A DNA stretch of 64,000 nt. Origin: CAYUQT01 sp964446835 (GTDB taxonomy: Bacteria > Planctomycetota > Phycisphaerae > UBA1845 > JAFGLZ01). The stretch is taken from positions 1 to 64,000 of the forward strand of contig CAYUQT010000040.1 of assembly GCA_964446835.1 (NCBI GenBank). The letters run 5' to 3'. Below the pieces are notes generated by a model, which saw nothing but the letters and a program-made list of their open reading frames with translations, ran no database searches and was not told the origin of the DNA. Numbering within the stretch: the first letter of the stretch is position 1; each line of letters starts with the position of its first letter. Shown piece by piece: positions 8,710 through 16,119 of this stretch. A program made the translations under genes and the position numbers.

Positions 8710-9627
8710 TCAGCCGCCGACACGAACCATGTTCTCCAGGGCCCCGGCCGCTCGGGCACGGATGTCCTCAGGCACGCGGACCTCATGCTCCATCGCTTCG
8801 AGCGACCAGAGGACCTTCTCCAGGTCGATCTTCTTCATGTTGGGACATATCGCTGCATCGGTCGCAGGGTAGAACTTCTTTCGGGGATTCTCCTTGCAGA
8901 GGCGATGAAGAATACCCAACTCGGTGCCGATGATGAACTCGTCGGCATCCGACGATTGGGCGAAGCGGCACATCTGTCCGGTCGATAAGACTTGATCCGC
9001 AAGCCGTCGCACGGCTTCGGTACACTCGGGGTGGACCATCACGACGGCGCCGGGGTGTTCCTTTCGGGCGCATTCGATGTCCGTATCCATGATACGAACG
9101 TGCGTGGGGCAGTAGCCGTTCCACAGAATCATCTTTCGCCGCGTCCGAAGCATCACGTGTTGGCCCAGGTACTTGTCGGGGACAAAGAGGATCTCACGGT
9201 CTTCTGGAATACCTGCTACCACCGCCACGGCATTGGCCGAGGTACAACAGTAGTCGGACTCTGCCTTGACGTCGGCGGTGCTGTTGACATAGCACACGAC
9301 GACGGCCTCCGGATGAGCCTTCTTCATATCGCGCAGTTGATGGGCGGTGATCATATCGGCCATAGGGCACCCGGCATGCGGTTCCGGTAGCAGGACGGTC
9401 TTGGTGGGGCTGAGGATCGAGGCGGTTTCTGCCATGAAGTGTACGCCGCAGAAGACAATCACATCGGCTTCGGTCTTGGCGGCCTGCCGGCTCAGCTCAA
9501 GCGAATCGCCGGTGAAGTCGGCCAGTTCCTGAACTTCGAAGGTCTGATAGTTGTGGGCCAGAATCACGGCATTTCGGCGGTGCTGGATATCGCGAATGCG
9601 CTGTTCGATGGACTCATGGGGGCTCAT
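8710..9627 (-). CDS. nadA: Quinolinate synthase
   Basis: A 305-residue protein that condenses iminoaspartate with dihydroxyacetone phosphate to quinolinate in NAD synthesis, using a [4Fe-4S] cluster. Family blocks are clear: VILAHNYQTFEVQELADFTG, DVIVFCGVHFMAETA, PEPHAGCPMAD, CYVNSTADVKAESDYCCTSAN, WNGYCPTHV, HPECTEAV and TDAAICPNM, which include the cluster cysteines. The ATG at 9627 overlaps the larE stop in an ATGA arrangement and has GGAG upstream. It is the last gene of the sulfur operon. Its place there may reflect shared Fe-S or cysteine supply rather than a joint pathway. nadB and nadC are not in the window. Confidence 0.95.
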   Translation of the reverse strand: MSPHESIEQRIRDIQHRRNAVILAHNYQTFEVQELADFTGDSLELSRQAAKTEADVIVFCGVHFMAETASILSPTKTVLLPEPHAGCPMADMITAHQLRDMKKAHPEAVVVCYVNSTADVKAESDYCCTSANAVAVVAGIPEDREILFVPDKYLGQHVMLRTRRKMILWNGYCPTHVRIMDTDIECARKEHPGAVVMVHPECTEAVRRLADQVLSTGQMCRFAQSSDADEFIIGTELGILHRLCKENPRKKFYPATDAAICPNMKKIDLEKVLWSLEAMEHEVRVPEDIRARAAGALENMVRVGG

Positions 9628-10469
9628 GGTGTCTCCGCGGGTTGACTCTGTCCGAGCACCTCGTTCATGCTTCCGGTCCGGTATCCCTCCAGGTCCAGCG
9701 TGATGTACGCAAAGCCGCATTGCTTGCCCAGCGTGATGCACGCCACGCGGAGCTGGGGTTCGAGCAGACGATGAACCACGTTCGGTGGTGCCTCCAGCCT
9801 GAGGACGTCTCCGTGATGTCTCGCCCTTGTTCCCGCCAGGCCGTTTCGGGCCAGAAAGTCCTCGATGATCTCCACCTGACGCAGCTTCTCACGGGTGATC
9901 GGCGATCCATAGGGAAACCGCGATGCCAGGCAGGCCATGGCGGGCTTGTCCGCCGTCGGCAAGTGATAGATCTCGCGACTGAGCGTGCGAATATCCTGCT
10001 TGGTCAGACCCGCTTCGCGCAGCGGACGCATCACGCCGAGTTCGTCGGCTGCACGGCTCCCCGGTCGGTAGTCGCTTGCGTCGTCGGCGTTGGTGCCGTC
10101 CGCGATGTGGGAGAAACCATGGGCGGCGGCCTCGTGCTGGATCTTTGTGAACAGCTCCTTCTTGCAGTGATAACAACGATCCGGCGGATTGTCGCTGAAC
10201 CCGGGAATGTCCAGTTCTTCAGAGACGAGTGTCACATGGGCAATGCCCCGCTCTTCGACCCATCGAACTGCCTCCTCATACTCACGCCGCGGGTATGTCG
10301 ACGACGTTGCAATGATGGCCAGGCATCTGTCACCCAGCACCTCATGTGCAACCGTCAACAAGAGCGTGCTGTCCACGCCTCCGGAGAAGGCGACGACGCA
10401 ACCGCCGGTTGCGCGGAGGACATCTTTGAGTCGATCCAGTTTCGCATGTAGTACTGCGGAAATCATCAT
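9624..10469 (-). CDS. larE: ATP-dependent sacrificial sulfur transferase LarE-like
   Basis: The 281-residue protein has the PP-loop SGGVDS at 29-34 and the family block MACLASRFPYGSPITREKL, with Cys180 in the position of the sacrificial cysteine that LarE uses to donate sulfur. A CxxC (CYHC, residues 99-102) is also present. Characterised LarE helps build the nickel-pincer cofactor of lactate racemase together with LarB and LarC. Neither partner gene is nearby; instead it lies between an Rrf2 regulator and nadA, behind cysK. A sulfur-transfer role for another target is therefore quite possible. The NAD link is notable because the pincer cofactor derives from nicotinic acid adenine dinucleotide, one step downstream of the NadA branch. 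Confidence 0.88.
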   Translation of the reverse strand: MMISAVLHAKLDRLKDVLRATGGCVVAFSGGVDSTLLLTVAHEVLGDRCLAIIATSSTYPRREYEEAVRWVEERGIAHVTLVSEELDIPGFSDNPPDRCYHCKKELFTKIQHEAAAHGFSHIADGTNADDASDYRPGSRAADELGVMRPLREAGLTKQDIRTLSREIYHLPTADKPAMACLASRFPYGSPITREKLRQVEIIEDFLARNGLAGTRARHHGDVLRLEAPPNVVHRLLEPQLRVACITLGKQCGFAYITLDLEGYRTGSMNEVLGQSQPAETP

Positions 10470-10562
10470 TCTGTCCTCTGCGGGCCTCCCTTTTCATGCC
10501 CCTGCTGTGATTCGCAGAAGAGATTCTATCAGATTGCGCAGGCCACACGATTTCGGGTGGGC

Positions 10563-11027
10563 CTAGATCCCCATTCCGTCCGTAAGTTCGGTGTGGAACA
10601 CCTCCTGCGAGGTCACAGGTTCGCCGGCGAAAACGTTTGCCAGCGTGGCCTTGTCCATCATGCGTGTGCTGACGTTCCGAATGTCCAGCAAGATGCGCCT
10701 GAATCGGCAGACCGGCTCCTGCGTGCACCGCTCGTACTGGCTTGCGGAAACGCATGCGATCGGTGCGAGCAGTCCGTCGAAGTGTCGGACAACCTGTCCC
10801 ATGGTGATCTTGTCCGGGCTTCTCACGAGCCGGTAACCCCCCAGTTTTCCCGCCACACTGTCCACCCAGCCCTGAGCCTTCATAGCCAGCATGATCTGCT
10901 CCAGGAACCGCTTGGGCACTTCGTTGCGACGAGCGAGTTCCCGAATCGGAATCGGTCGGCGACCGTAGTGCTCCACCAGAGTGAAGAGCACCCGCAGGGC
11001 GTAGTCGGTTTTCATCGACAGCTTCAT
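10563..11027 (-). CDS. Rrf2-family transcriptional regulator
   Basis: A 154-residue winged-helix regulator starting MKLSMKTDYALRVLFTLVEH, with GGAGA upstream of the ATG at 11027. The N-terminal helix-turn-helix (IPIRELARRNEVPKRFLEQIM) and wing (SVAGKLGGYRLVRSP) are typical. Three cysteines at 92, 101 and 107 (CVSASQYERC, CRFRRIL) could bind a [2Fe-2S] cluster, as in IscR/NsrR, or sense sulfur or redox state. Located between the cystathionine gamma-synthase-like gene and larE in the same direction, it is a good candidate for the operon's own regulator, comparable in role to CymR. The inverted repeat over the promoter at 13.4 kb is its likely target. Confidence 0.88.
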   Translation of the reverse strand: MKLSMKTDYALRVLFTLVEHYGRRPIPIRELARRNEVPKRFLEQIMLAMKAQGWVDSVAGKLGGYRLVRSPDKITMGQVVRHFDGLLAPIACVSASQYERCTQEPVCRFRRILLDIRNVSTRMMDKATLANVFAGEPVTSQEVFHTELTDGMGI

Positions 11028-11100
11028 GGCCTCTCCGGTGTGGAACTCATGATGGCCTCTCACCTCCTCGTGCCATTCTCTGCGCACGGCTGATCGTTCG

Positions 11101-12300
11101 TCAGATATAGTAATCCGAAAGACGCTTGTCGGGGCTTGCCAGCGTCAATGCTCCTTCGAGATCGGCGATCAGGTCGTCGGGATGCTCGATTCCGATCGAC
11201 AGACGCAACGTGGCCGGAGTGATTCCGGCGGTTCGACGCGCTTCCTCGCTCATCGAGGCGTGGCTCATCGTCCACGGCTGTTCGACGAGCGACTCGACGC
11301 CACCGAGGGACTCGGCCAGCGTGAACAGCTTCAGGCCGCTTAGAAAAGCGTTCGGTTCGAGCAAATCCAGGTCCAGGTCGAGGCTGACCACCCCCCCATA
11401 CCCCTGCATCTGACGGGCGGCCAGCGCGTGATGAGGGTGGCTCTCCAGGCCGGGGTAGTACACACGTTTGACATAGGGATGTTGTTCCAACCATCGCGCA
11501 ACGATCAGGGCGTTTCGCTCATGGGCCTCCATACGGTAGCTCAAGGTCTTGATGCCTCGCAGCACCAGCCATGCGTCAAACGGCGAACAGGCGGTTCCGA
11601 GGGCATTGACCAGAAAGCCGATGCGCTGGCTGAACCTTTCGTCATGGACGATAATCGCACCGCCCACCACATCGCTGTGACCGTTCAGGTACTTCGTCGT
11701 CGAGTGAACGACGATGTCCACACCAAAGCGGAAGGGCTTCTGGAAATGCGGGCTCATGAACGTGTTGTCGGCGATCGTGAACAGACCGTGCTCGCCGGCG
11801 AGCGCCGTGATCGACGCGATGTCGACCAGGTTCAGGAGCGGATTCGAAGGGGTTTCGATCAGTATCGCTCGTGTCGACGGACGGATGTGCCGACGAACCT
11901 CGTCGCGGTCCCTCATGTTCAAAAAGGACGTCTCAATCCCCATACCCGATAGGACGCTGCTGAGGAAACGGAAGGTCCCGCCATAGATGTCGTTTCCCGT
12001 GATGATATGGTCACCGGGTGCGAAAAGGTAACCGAGTGTGCTCAAGGCGGCCATGCCCGTGCACGTGGCCCAGGCCTGAGCACCTCCCTCGAGAGCAGCC
12101 AGGTTCTGTTCCAGTGCCGCTCGCGTCGGGTTGCCGGATCGGGTGTAGTCAAACCCCTTGTGAACGCCAATTCTCTCGAAGGCGAACGTCGACGTCGGAT
12201 AGATCGGCGTCGTCACAGAGTTGAACGCGGAATCCTTGTATACGCCGGTGTGAACGGCCAGCGTCTCGGGTTTCCAGTAGGGTTCGGTCTTTCGGTTCAT
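11101..12300 (-). CDS. Cys/Met metabolism PLP-dependent enzyme (cystathionine gamma-synthase/lyase-like)
   Basis: A 399-residue member of the Cys/Met metabolism PLP family. It has YTRSGNPTR near residue 50, TCTGMAALST, the aspartate segment TIADNTF, and HSTTKYLNGHSDVVGGA containing the PLP-binding lysine. The C-terminal part has SLGGVESLVEQPWTMSHAS. These residues fit cystathionine gamma-synthase, cystathionine gamma-lyase or an O-acetylhomoserine sulfhydrylase-like enzyme, and the exact reaction cannot be told from motifs alone. It follows cysK by 39 bases and precedes the Rrf2 gene, so transsulfuration or reverse transsulfuration between cysteine and homocysteine is the likely job. PLP enzymes of this type are cytoplasmic tetramers. 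Confidence 0.9.
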   Translation of the reverse strand: MNRKTEPYWKPETLAVHTGVYKDSAFNSVTTPIYPTSTFAFERIGVHKGFDYTRSGNPTRAALEQNLAALEGGAQAWATCTGMAALSTLGYLFAPGDHIITGNDIYGGTFRFLSSVLSGMGIETSFLNMRDRDEVRRHIRPSTRAILIETPSNPLLNLVDIASITALAGEHGLFTIADNTFMSPHFQKPFRFGVDIVVHSTTKYLNGHSDVVGGAIIVHDERFSQRIGFLVNALGTACSPFDAWLVLRGIKTLSYRMEAHERNALIVARWLEQHPYVKRVYYPGLESHPHHALAARQMQGYGGVVSLDLDLDLLEPNAFLSGLKLFTLAESLGGVESLVEQPWTMSHASMSEEARRTAGITPATLRLSIGIEHPDDLIADLEGALTLASPDKRLSDYYI

Positions 12301-12339
12301 GAACGCCTCCCGGGCGCCTCTGATGGGCTCTGGTTCTCC

Positions 12340-13284
12340 TCATGTTTCCTGGAAAAGCGGTGTGGACAAGTACCGTTCGCCGGCACTGGGAAGTATCGCG
12401 ACGATCAGTTTGCCCTTGTTCTCGGGGATTTGAGCCACTTGGTCGGCGGCAAACAGCGCCGCTCCGGACGAGATCCCGCAGAGAATGCCTTCCTGTCGGG
12501 CCGCTGCGCGGGCCCACTTGAATGCGTCTTCATTCGCAACCCGAATGACATCGTCCACAATGCCCAGGTTGAGCACGTCGGGAACGAATCCGGCACCGAT
12601 ACCCTGGATCTTGTGCGGGCCGGGTTTCAGTTCCTGGCCGGATCGCTTCTGTGTCAGAATGGGAGAGTCCGCAGGTTCGACCGCGATGGCCCTGAAGGAT
12701 GGCTTGCGCTGCTTGATCACCTCGCTGATGCCTGTGATCGTTCCTCCGGTCCCTACACCGCTGATCAGAATATCGACCTGGCCGTCAGTGTCGTTCCAGA
12801 TCTCCTCAGCGGTCGTTTTGCGGTGGACCTCCGGGTTGGCCGGGTTCTGGAACTGCTGCGGAACGAATGCGTTCGGCGTTTCTTTACCGAGTTGCTCGGC
12901 TCGATTGACCGCACCCCTCATCCCCTCGGCCGCCGGCGTCAACACCAACTCTGCCCCCAAAGCCTTCAGGAGGGCACGTCGTTCGAGCGACATGTTGTCG
13001 GGCATCGTCAGGATCAGCCGGTAGCCCTTTGCCGCAGCGACAAACGCCAGGGCGATTCCCGTGTTACCCGACGTCGGTTCGATGAGCACTGTGTCTTTGT
13101 GGATCTTGCCGGCTTCCTCGGCTGCCTCAATCATGGCTGCGCCGATACGGTCCTTGACGCTGGAGAGTGGATTGAAGAACTCCAACTTGGCGTAGACCTT
13201 TGCGGGTGCTTGGATGATCCGATTGATCCGCACCAGAGGGGTGTTGCCTATTGTCTGTGTGATGTTCTCGAAAAGACGAGCCAT
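12340..13284 (-). CDS. cysK: Cysteine synthase (O-acetylserine sulfhydrylase)
   Basis: A 314-residue enzyme that makes L-cysteine from O-acetyl-L-serine and sulfide with PLP. It opens with ITQTIGNTPLVRINRI and carries NPLSSVKDRIG (PLP lysine), EPTSGNTGIAL (phosphate/substrate loop), GVGTGGTITG and GISSGAALFAA. The start at 13284 has AAGGAG seven bases upstream; the longer open frame has no better site. It is the first gene of the sulfur operon, directly downstream of the TTGACA/TATACT promoter. Length and motifs are normal for the family. Confidence 0.95.
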   Translation of the reverse strand: MARLFENITQTIGNTPLVRINRIIQAPAKVYAKLEFFNPLSSVKDRIGAAMIEAAEEAGKIHKDTVLIEPTSGNTGIALAFVAAAKGYRLILTMPDNMSLERRALLKALGAELVLTPAAEGMRGAVNRAEQLGKETPNAFVPQQFQNPANPEVHRKTTAEEIWNDTDGQVDILISGVGTGGTITGISEVIKQRKPSFRAIAVEPADSPILTQKRSGQELKPGPHKIQGIGAGFVPDVLNLGIVDDVIRVANEDAFKWARAAARQEGILCGISSGAALFAADQVAQIPENKGKLIVAILPSAGERYLSTPLFQET

Positions 13285-13382
13285 GTCTCGCTCCTTGCTG
13301 CTGAGATTAGGTTTGACTATTGGATGCCGCCGAACGGCTTTCTGATTCAGCGCTTCTCCAGAAAGCACACAAAATAACGATC

Positions 13383-13418
13383 GATACAGTAGTATATTGT
13401 ATCAGATGGCTGTGTCAA
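13383..13418 (-). promoter_or_regulatory. Sigma-70 promoter with overlapping operator for the cysK operon
   Basis: On the minus strand TTGACA (13418-13413) and TATACT (13396-13391) are separated by 16 bases, a near-consensus sigma-70 promoter about 107 bases ahead of cysK. GATACA and TGTATC form an inverted repeat (13383-13403) with a 9-base centre that covers the -10 box, the position expected for a repressor site. The co-encoded Rrf2 regulator is the obvious candidate to bind it. The promoter is seen; the regulator assignment is inferred. Confidence 0.7.
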
Positions 13419-13729
13419 CCGGTTTCGCTGTTGTTTAGCACACCTGCCTTCGTCCGCAGGGCGGAAGAATGGGACAGAATCCGATGTCAAAGGGGTAATG
13501 TAAGCCGTAACATGTTTTTAAAAAAGGCTTTGTGACGTATTCTGTTGAGGAATGTGTCTTGGTTCGCAACAACCGGTAACGGCATCATTACTCATGTGCT
13601 TCACCTGGGTCGTCGGATCACAAAGGAATTGTACAATTATCTGGTCGTTATTAATGTCGATAGGTCGATGGCTAAATGCCAGGCGAACTGTCCGCACCTG
13701 CGGTGGTTCGTCTTCGTCAGGCTCATCAT
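13419..13729. other. Intergenic stretch without a supported gene
   Basis: About 310 bases of lower GC content between the cysK promoter and the end of the convergent-free phosphatase-family gene. It contains an A/T-rich patch (TTTTTAAAAAAGG near 13515). No gene or clear RNA structure was recognised. Confidence 0.45.
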
Positions 13730-14686
13730 TCACGGCAGGACATTCCGGGTCGTCACCCGGAATCTGGCGACCAGAGGCGAACCGTCACTGAGTGACGAAC
13801 CGTCTTCTCGGCGGAAGTTTACGTTGTCACGTTGGCAGGCCAGTGGTTCGAGATGGCAGCCGGTTCCGTTCCGGAAGAGGTATCGTTCGATGTCGTCGTT
13901 CACCGGGCCGAACAGTTCGTCCAGCATGTCGCGAAGGGCCAAGACCTCACGAACGTGCTTGAACGCGGACGTACGCGACTTCATGTCCTTCTCCGAAGCA
14001 TAGTGGTTTGGCCGGTAATCGCGCCAGCCTTTGCCTGCTCGGAAGGGACCCATGTTGAAATCGCCGGCCAGAATAACAGCGTGAGAGGGGGGCGAATTCG
14101 ATTTGACGAATGCGACGAGTTCGGCGGCCTGTCCAAGTCGTGCACGCTGGGCGGCGTCGGTGTCTCCGGCCTCCATGTGCGTATCGTAGAAGTCAATGGC
14201 GGCACGCCCCACATGGAGCCGCACCATGAGGGCGCCCTTCGAGGCCAGCATGTTCTGCAGTTCGCCCACGTGCCTGTAGTGGATCATTTCCACCGCGGAC
14301 ATCGGCAGACGCGTGAGCACGGACAGCCCCGAGTTCGCCACCTTCCATGGGGCGGACGGACGCCCGAAATACACACGATTCGGATAATCCGTTCCGGCCC
14401 AGAGAAGATCGTGTCGCTGGAAGCACTCCTGGATGGCCACGACGTCGTAGCCTTTCAACCGCGGCGAGATCTTCGGCAGCTTCTCTTTCGCGTCATCCAG
14501 TATGGGGCGGGTCTGAATGTTGTAGCTGAGAAGTGATACCTCAGTGGGGGTGGAGGGGATGCTTGCGGCCCCGGCGGTGAGTCCTCGCACGATCACGTTC
14601 TCGTCAAGCCCGAAGACCCGTCCGCTGGACATTTGAAGGAGTGCGACGATTGCCCAACAGGGCGGGACAAGGGGTCGAGGCAGCAC
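13730..14686 (-). CDS. Secreted endonuclease/exonuclease/phosphatase-family protein (sphingomyelinase-like)
   Basis: A 318-residue protein starting with GTG after AAAGGAGG. A signal peptide covers about the first 26 residues. The EEP fold is shown by LLSYNIQTRP, VVAIQECF (metal Glu), SGLSVLTRLP, DTHMEAGD and GDFNMGP (catalytic Asp/Asn). The sequence resembles neutral sphingomyelinase-type members, which cleave phosphodiesters outside the cell. The final family motif, usually SDH-x-P with the general-base histidine, reads LSDGSPLVARF here, so that His is replaced by Gly. The protein may therefore be inactive, use another residue, or bind only. It stands alone on the minus strand. Confidence 0.8.
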   Translation of the reverse strand: MLPRPLVPPCWAIVALLQMSSGRVFGLDENVIVRGLTAGAASIPSTPTEVSLLSYNIQTRPILDDAKEKLPKISPRLKGYDVVAIQECFQRHDLLWAGTDYPNRVYFGRPSAPWKVANSGLSVLTRLPMSAVEMIHYRHVGELQNMLASKGALMVRLHVGRAAIDFYDTHMEAGDTDAAQRARLGQAAELVAFVKSNSPPSHAVILAGDFNMGPFRAGKGWRDYRPNHYASEKDMKSRTSAFKHVREVLALRDMLDELFGPVNDDIERYLFRNGTGCHLEPLACQRDNVNFRREDGSSLSDGSPLVARFRVTTRNVLP

Positions 14687-14804
14687 GGGTTCCTCCTTTC
14701 ATCAGTGCGCGAGTGGGCGGAATTGCACTGAGAATCCTCGGACGCGTGACCCACATAGCCTAGACGCATTCGCTTTGCGCGGAAATAGCTTTCGGAGGGA
14801 TGGC

Positions 14805-14833
14805 TTGCGCCGGTTCGGTCAATCGTGTATGCT
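14805..14833 (+). promoter_or_regulatory. Candidate promoter for the alpha/beta hydrolase gene
   Basis: TTGCGC (14805-14810) and TATGCT (14828-14833) lie 17 bases apart on the plus strand, about 150 bases before the hydrolase start. The spacing is ideal and both hexamers are fair matches to sigma-70. Confidence 0.4.
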
Positions 14834-14980
14834 TTCCGCCAGTCAGGTACCCACGACGCCAAGGCTCCGGCCGAGCACATTGAGTGGCCACTGGCCTGGC
14901 TTCATAAGCACGTTGTCTGAGAAGGCCCGCCCCGAGTCGGGCGGTGTCTTCGGAGTTCCAGAGTGTGGGAGGCATCGACC

Positions 14981-15823
14981 ATGAATCGCACGAAGGCTGG
15001 CAGGGAGATGGGGTGGATGTCGTTGGTGGTAGGGGGCAGGGGAGGTGTTTCGTCGCTCTTGACAGCGTTTGCGATGGTCGTCGCTTTGCGGGTACCGACT
15101 CCAGCGCATGCTGAGGAACACTACTTCGATTCGGCCGGAGTCAAGATTCGCTACACGGACGAAGGCTCCGGCCCACCGGTCGTCCTGATTCATGGGTATC
15201 TCGCCAGCGGCGACCTGAACTGGCGGACATCTGCCGTCGTCAGTTTGTTGGCTAAGGACTTTCGCGTGATCACGCTCGACAACCGAGGGCATGGCAAGAG
15301 CGACAAGCCGACCAGTCCGGATGATTACGGTGTGAATATGGTGCAGGATGTGCTCCGACTTCTGGATCACCTGAAGATCGCCAAGGCGCATTTCGTGGGC
15401 TATTCCATGGGGGGCATGATCACGATGAAGCTGGCGACCCTCGCGCCCGACCGGATGCTGTCGGCCGTTGTCGGCGGTATGGGGTGGATCAAGAAGGGGG
15501 CGGCGATTGGGGATCGTGGCGATCGCCGCGGGGTGAGTACCCCTCTGCGAGCTTGTGCCCGTGCATTCCCCATGCTGGGGATTACTCGCGAGGAATTGGT
15601 TGCCATCAAGGTGCCGGCCACCGTTGTCATCGGTACTGACGATGGTCTACTCGGACGATCGGTCGAGCCGTTGCGTGAGGTGAGGCCGGACATTCCCGTG
15701 GTGCTGGTCTCCGGCGCCAATCATCTGAACTGCATCTTTCGGCCGGAATTCCGCAAGGCGATCAAGGAGTTCCTGGACAAGCAGGTCGCCGCATCATCCG
15801 GAGCCAGGCAGGGGGGTAAGTAG
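14981..15823 (+). CDS. Exported alpha/beta-fold hydrolase
   Basis: The ATG at 14981 is preceded by GGGAGG and gives 280 residues. A signal peptide (hydrophobic LLTAFAMVVALRV, cleavage after PAHA) points to export. The mature part has the alpha/beta-hydrolase landmarks: oxyanion HGY in VVLIHGYLASGD, the nucleophile elbow GYSMGG, the acid in VIGTDDGLLG and the histidine in GANHLNCIF. These make a complete Ser-Asp-His triad. Family members include esterases, lipases, haloperoxidases and C-C hydrolases, and the substrate cannot be inferred here. It is the last chromosomal gene before the tRNA that hosts the integrated element. Confidence 0.85.
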   Translation: MNRTKAGREMGWMSLVVGGRGGVSSLLTAFAMVVALRVPTPAHAEEHYFDSAGVKIRYTDEGSGPPVVLIHGYLASGDLNWRTSAVVSLLAKDFRVITLDNRGHGKSDKPTSPDDYGVNMVQDVLRLLDHLKIAKAHFVGYSMGGMITMKLATLAPDRMLSAVVGGMGWIKKGAAIGDRGDRRGVSTPLRACARAFPMLGITREELVAIKVPATVVIGTDDGLLGRSVEPLREVRPDIPVVLVSGANHLNCIFRPEFRKAIKEFLDKQVAASSGARQGGK

Positions 15824-16046
15824 GGGCCATTGAGCCGCGGTGGGAAGCCGGCATTCCGGCGATTTGTGATAAGTGGCAACGACCGTTCAGGGGGGTGCAT
15901 CGAGGCGGCCGGAAGTGTATACTACGTTGCGATGGTCGTGGCAGATGTCGGCCCCAGCCTTGGCCGATAATAGTATGGCGGATGTCGACGGCGCTTCCTT
16001 CGTCGTTCGCCGCATCGCGTGTGTCCAGCGGACACGGCGATCAGAG

Positions 16047-16119
16047 GCCACCGTAGCTCAATTGGCAGAGCAGCGGTTTTGTAAACCGCAGGTCGTCGGT
16101 TCGAATCCGACCGGTGGCT
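16047..16119 (+). tRNA. tRNA-Thr (anticodon TGT)
   Basis: The acceptor GCCACCG pairs with CGGTGGC. The D arm GCTC-AATTGGCA-GAGC, anticodon stem GCGGT/ACCGC with loop TTTGTAA (anticodon TGT), and T arm GTCGG-TTCGAAT-CCGAC are all intact. CCA is not encoded. The gene is the attachment site of the integrated element: the integrase on the opposite strand ends inside it at 16058. Confidence 0.97.
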
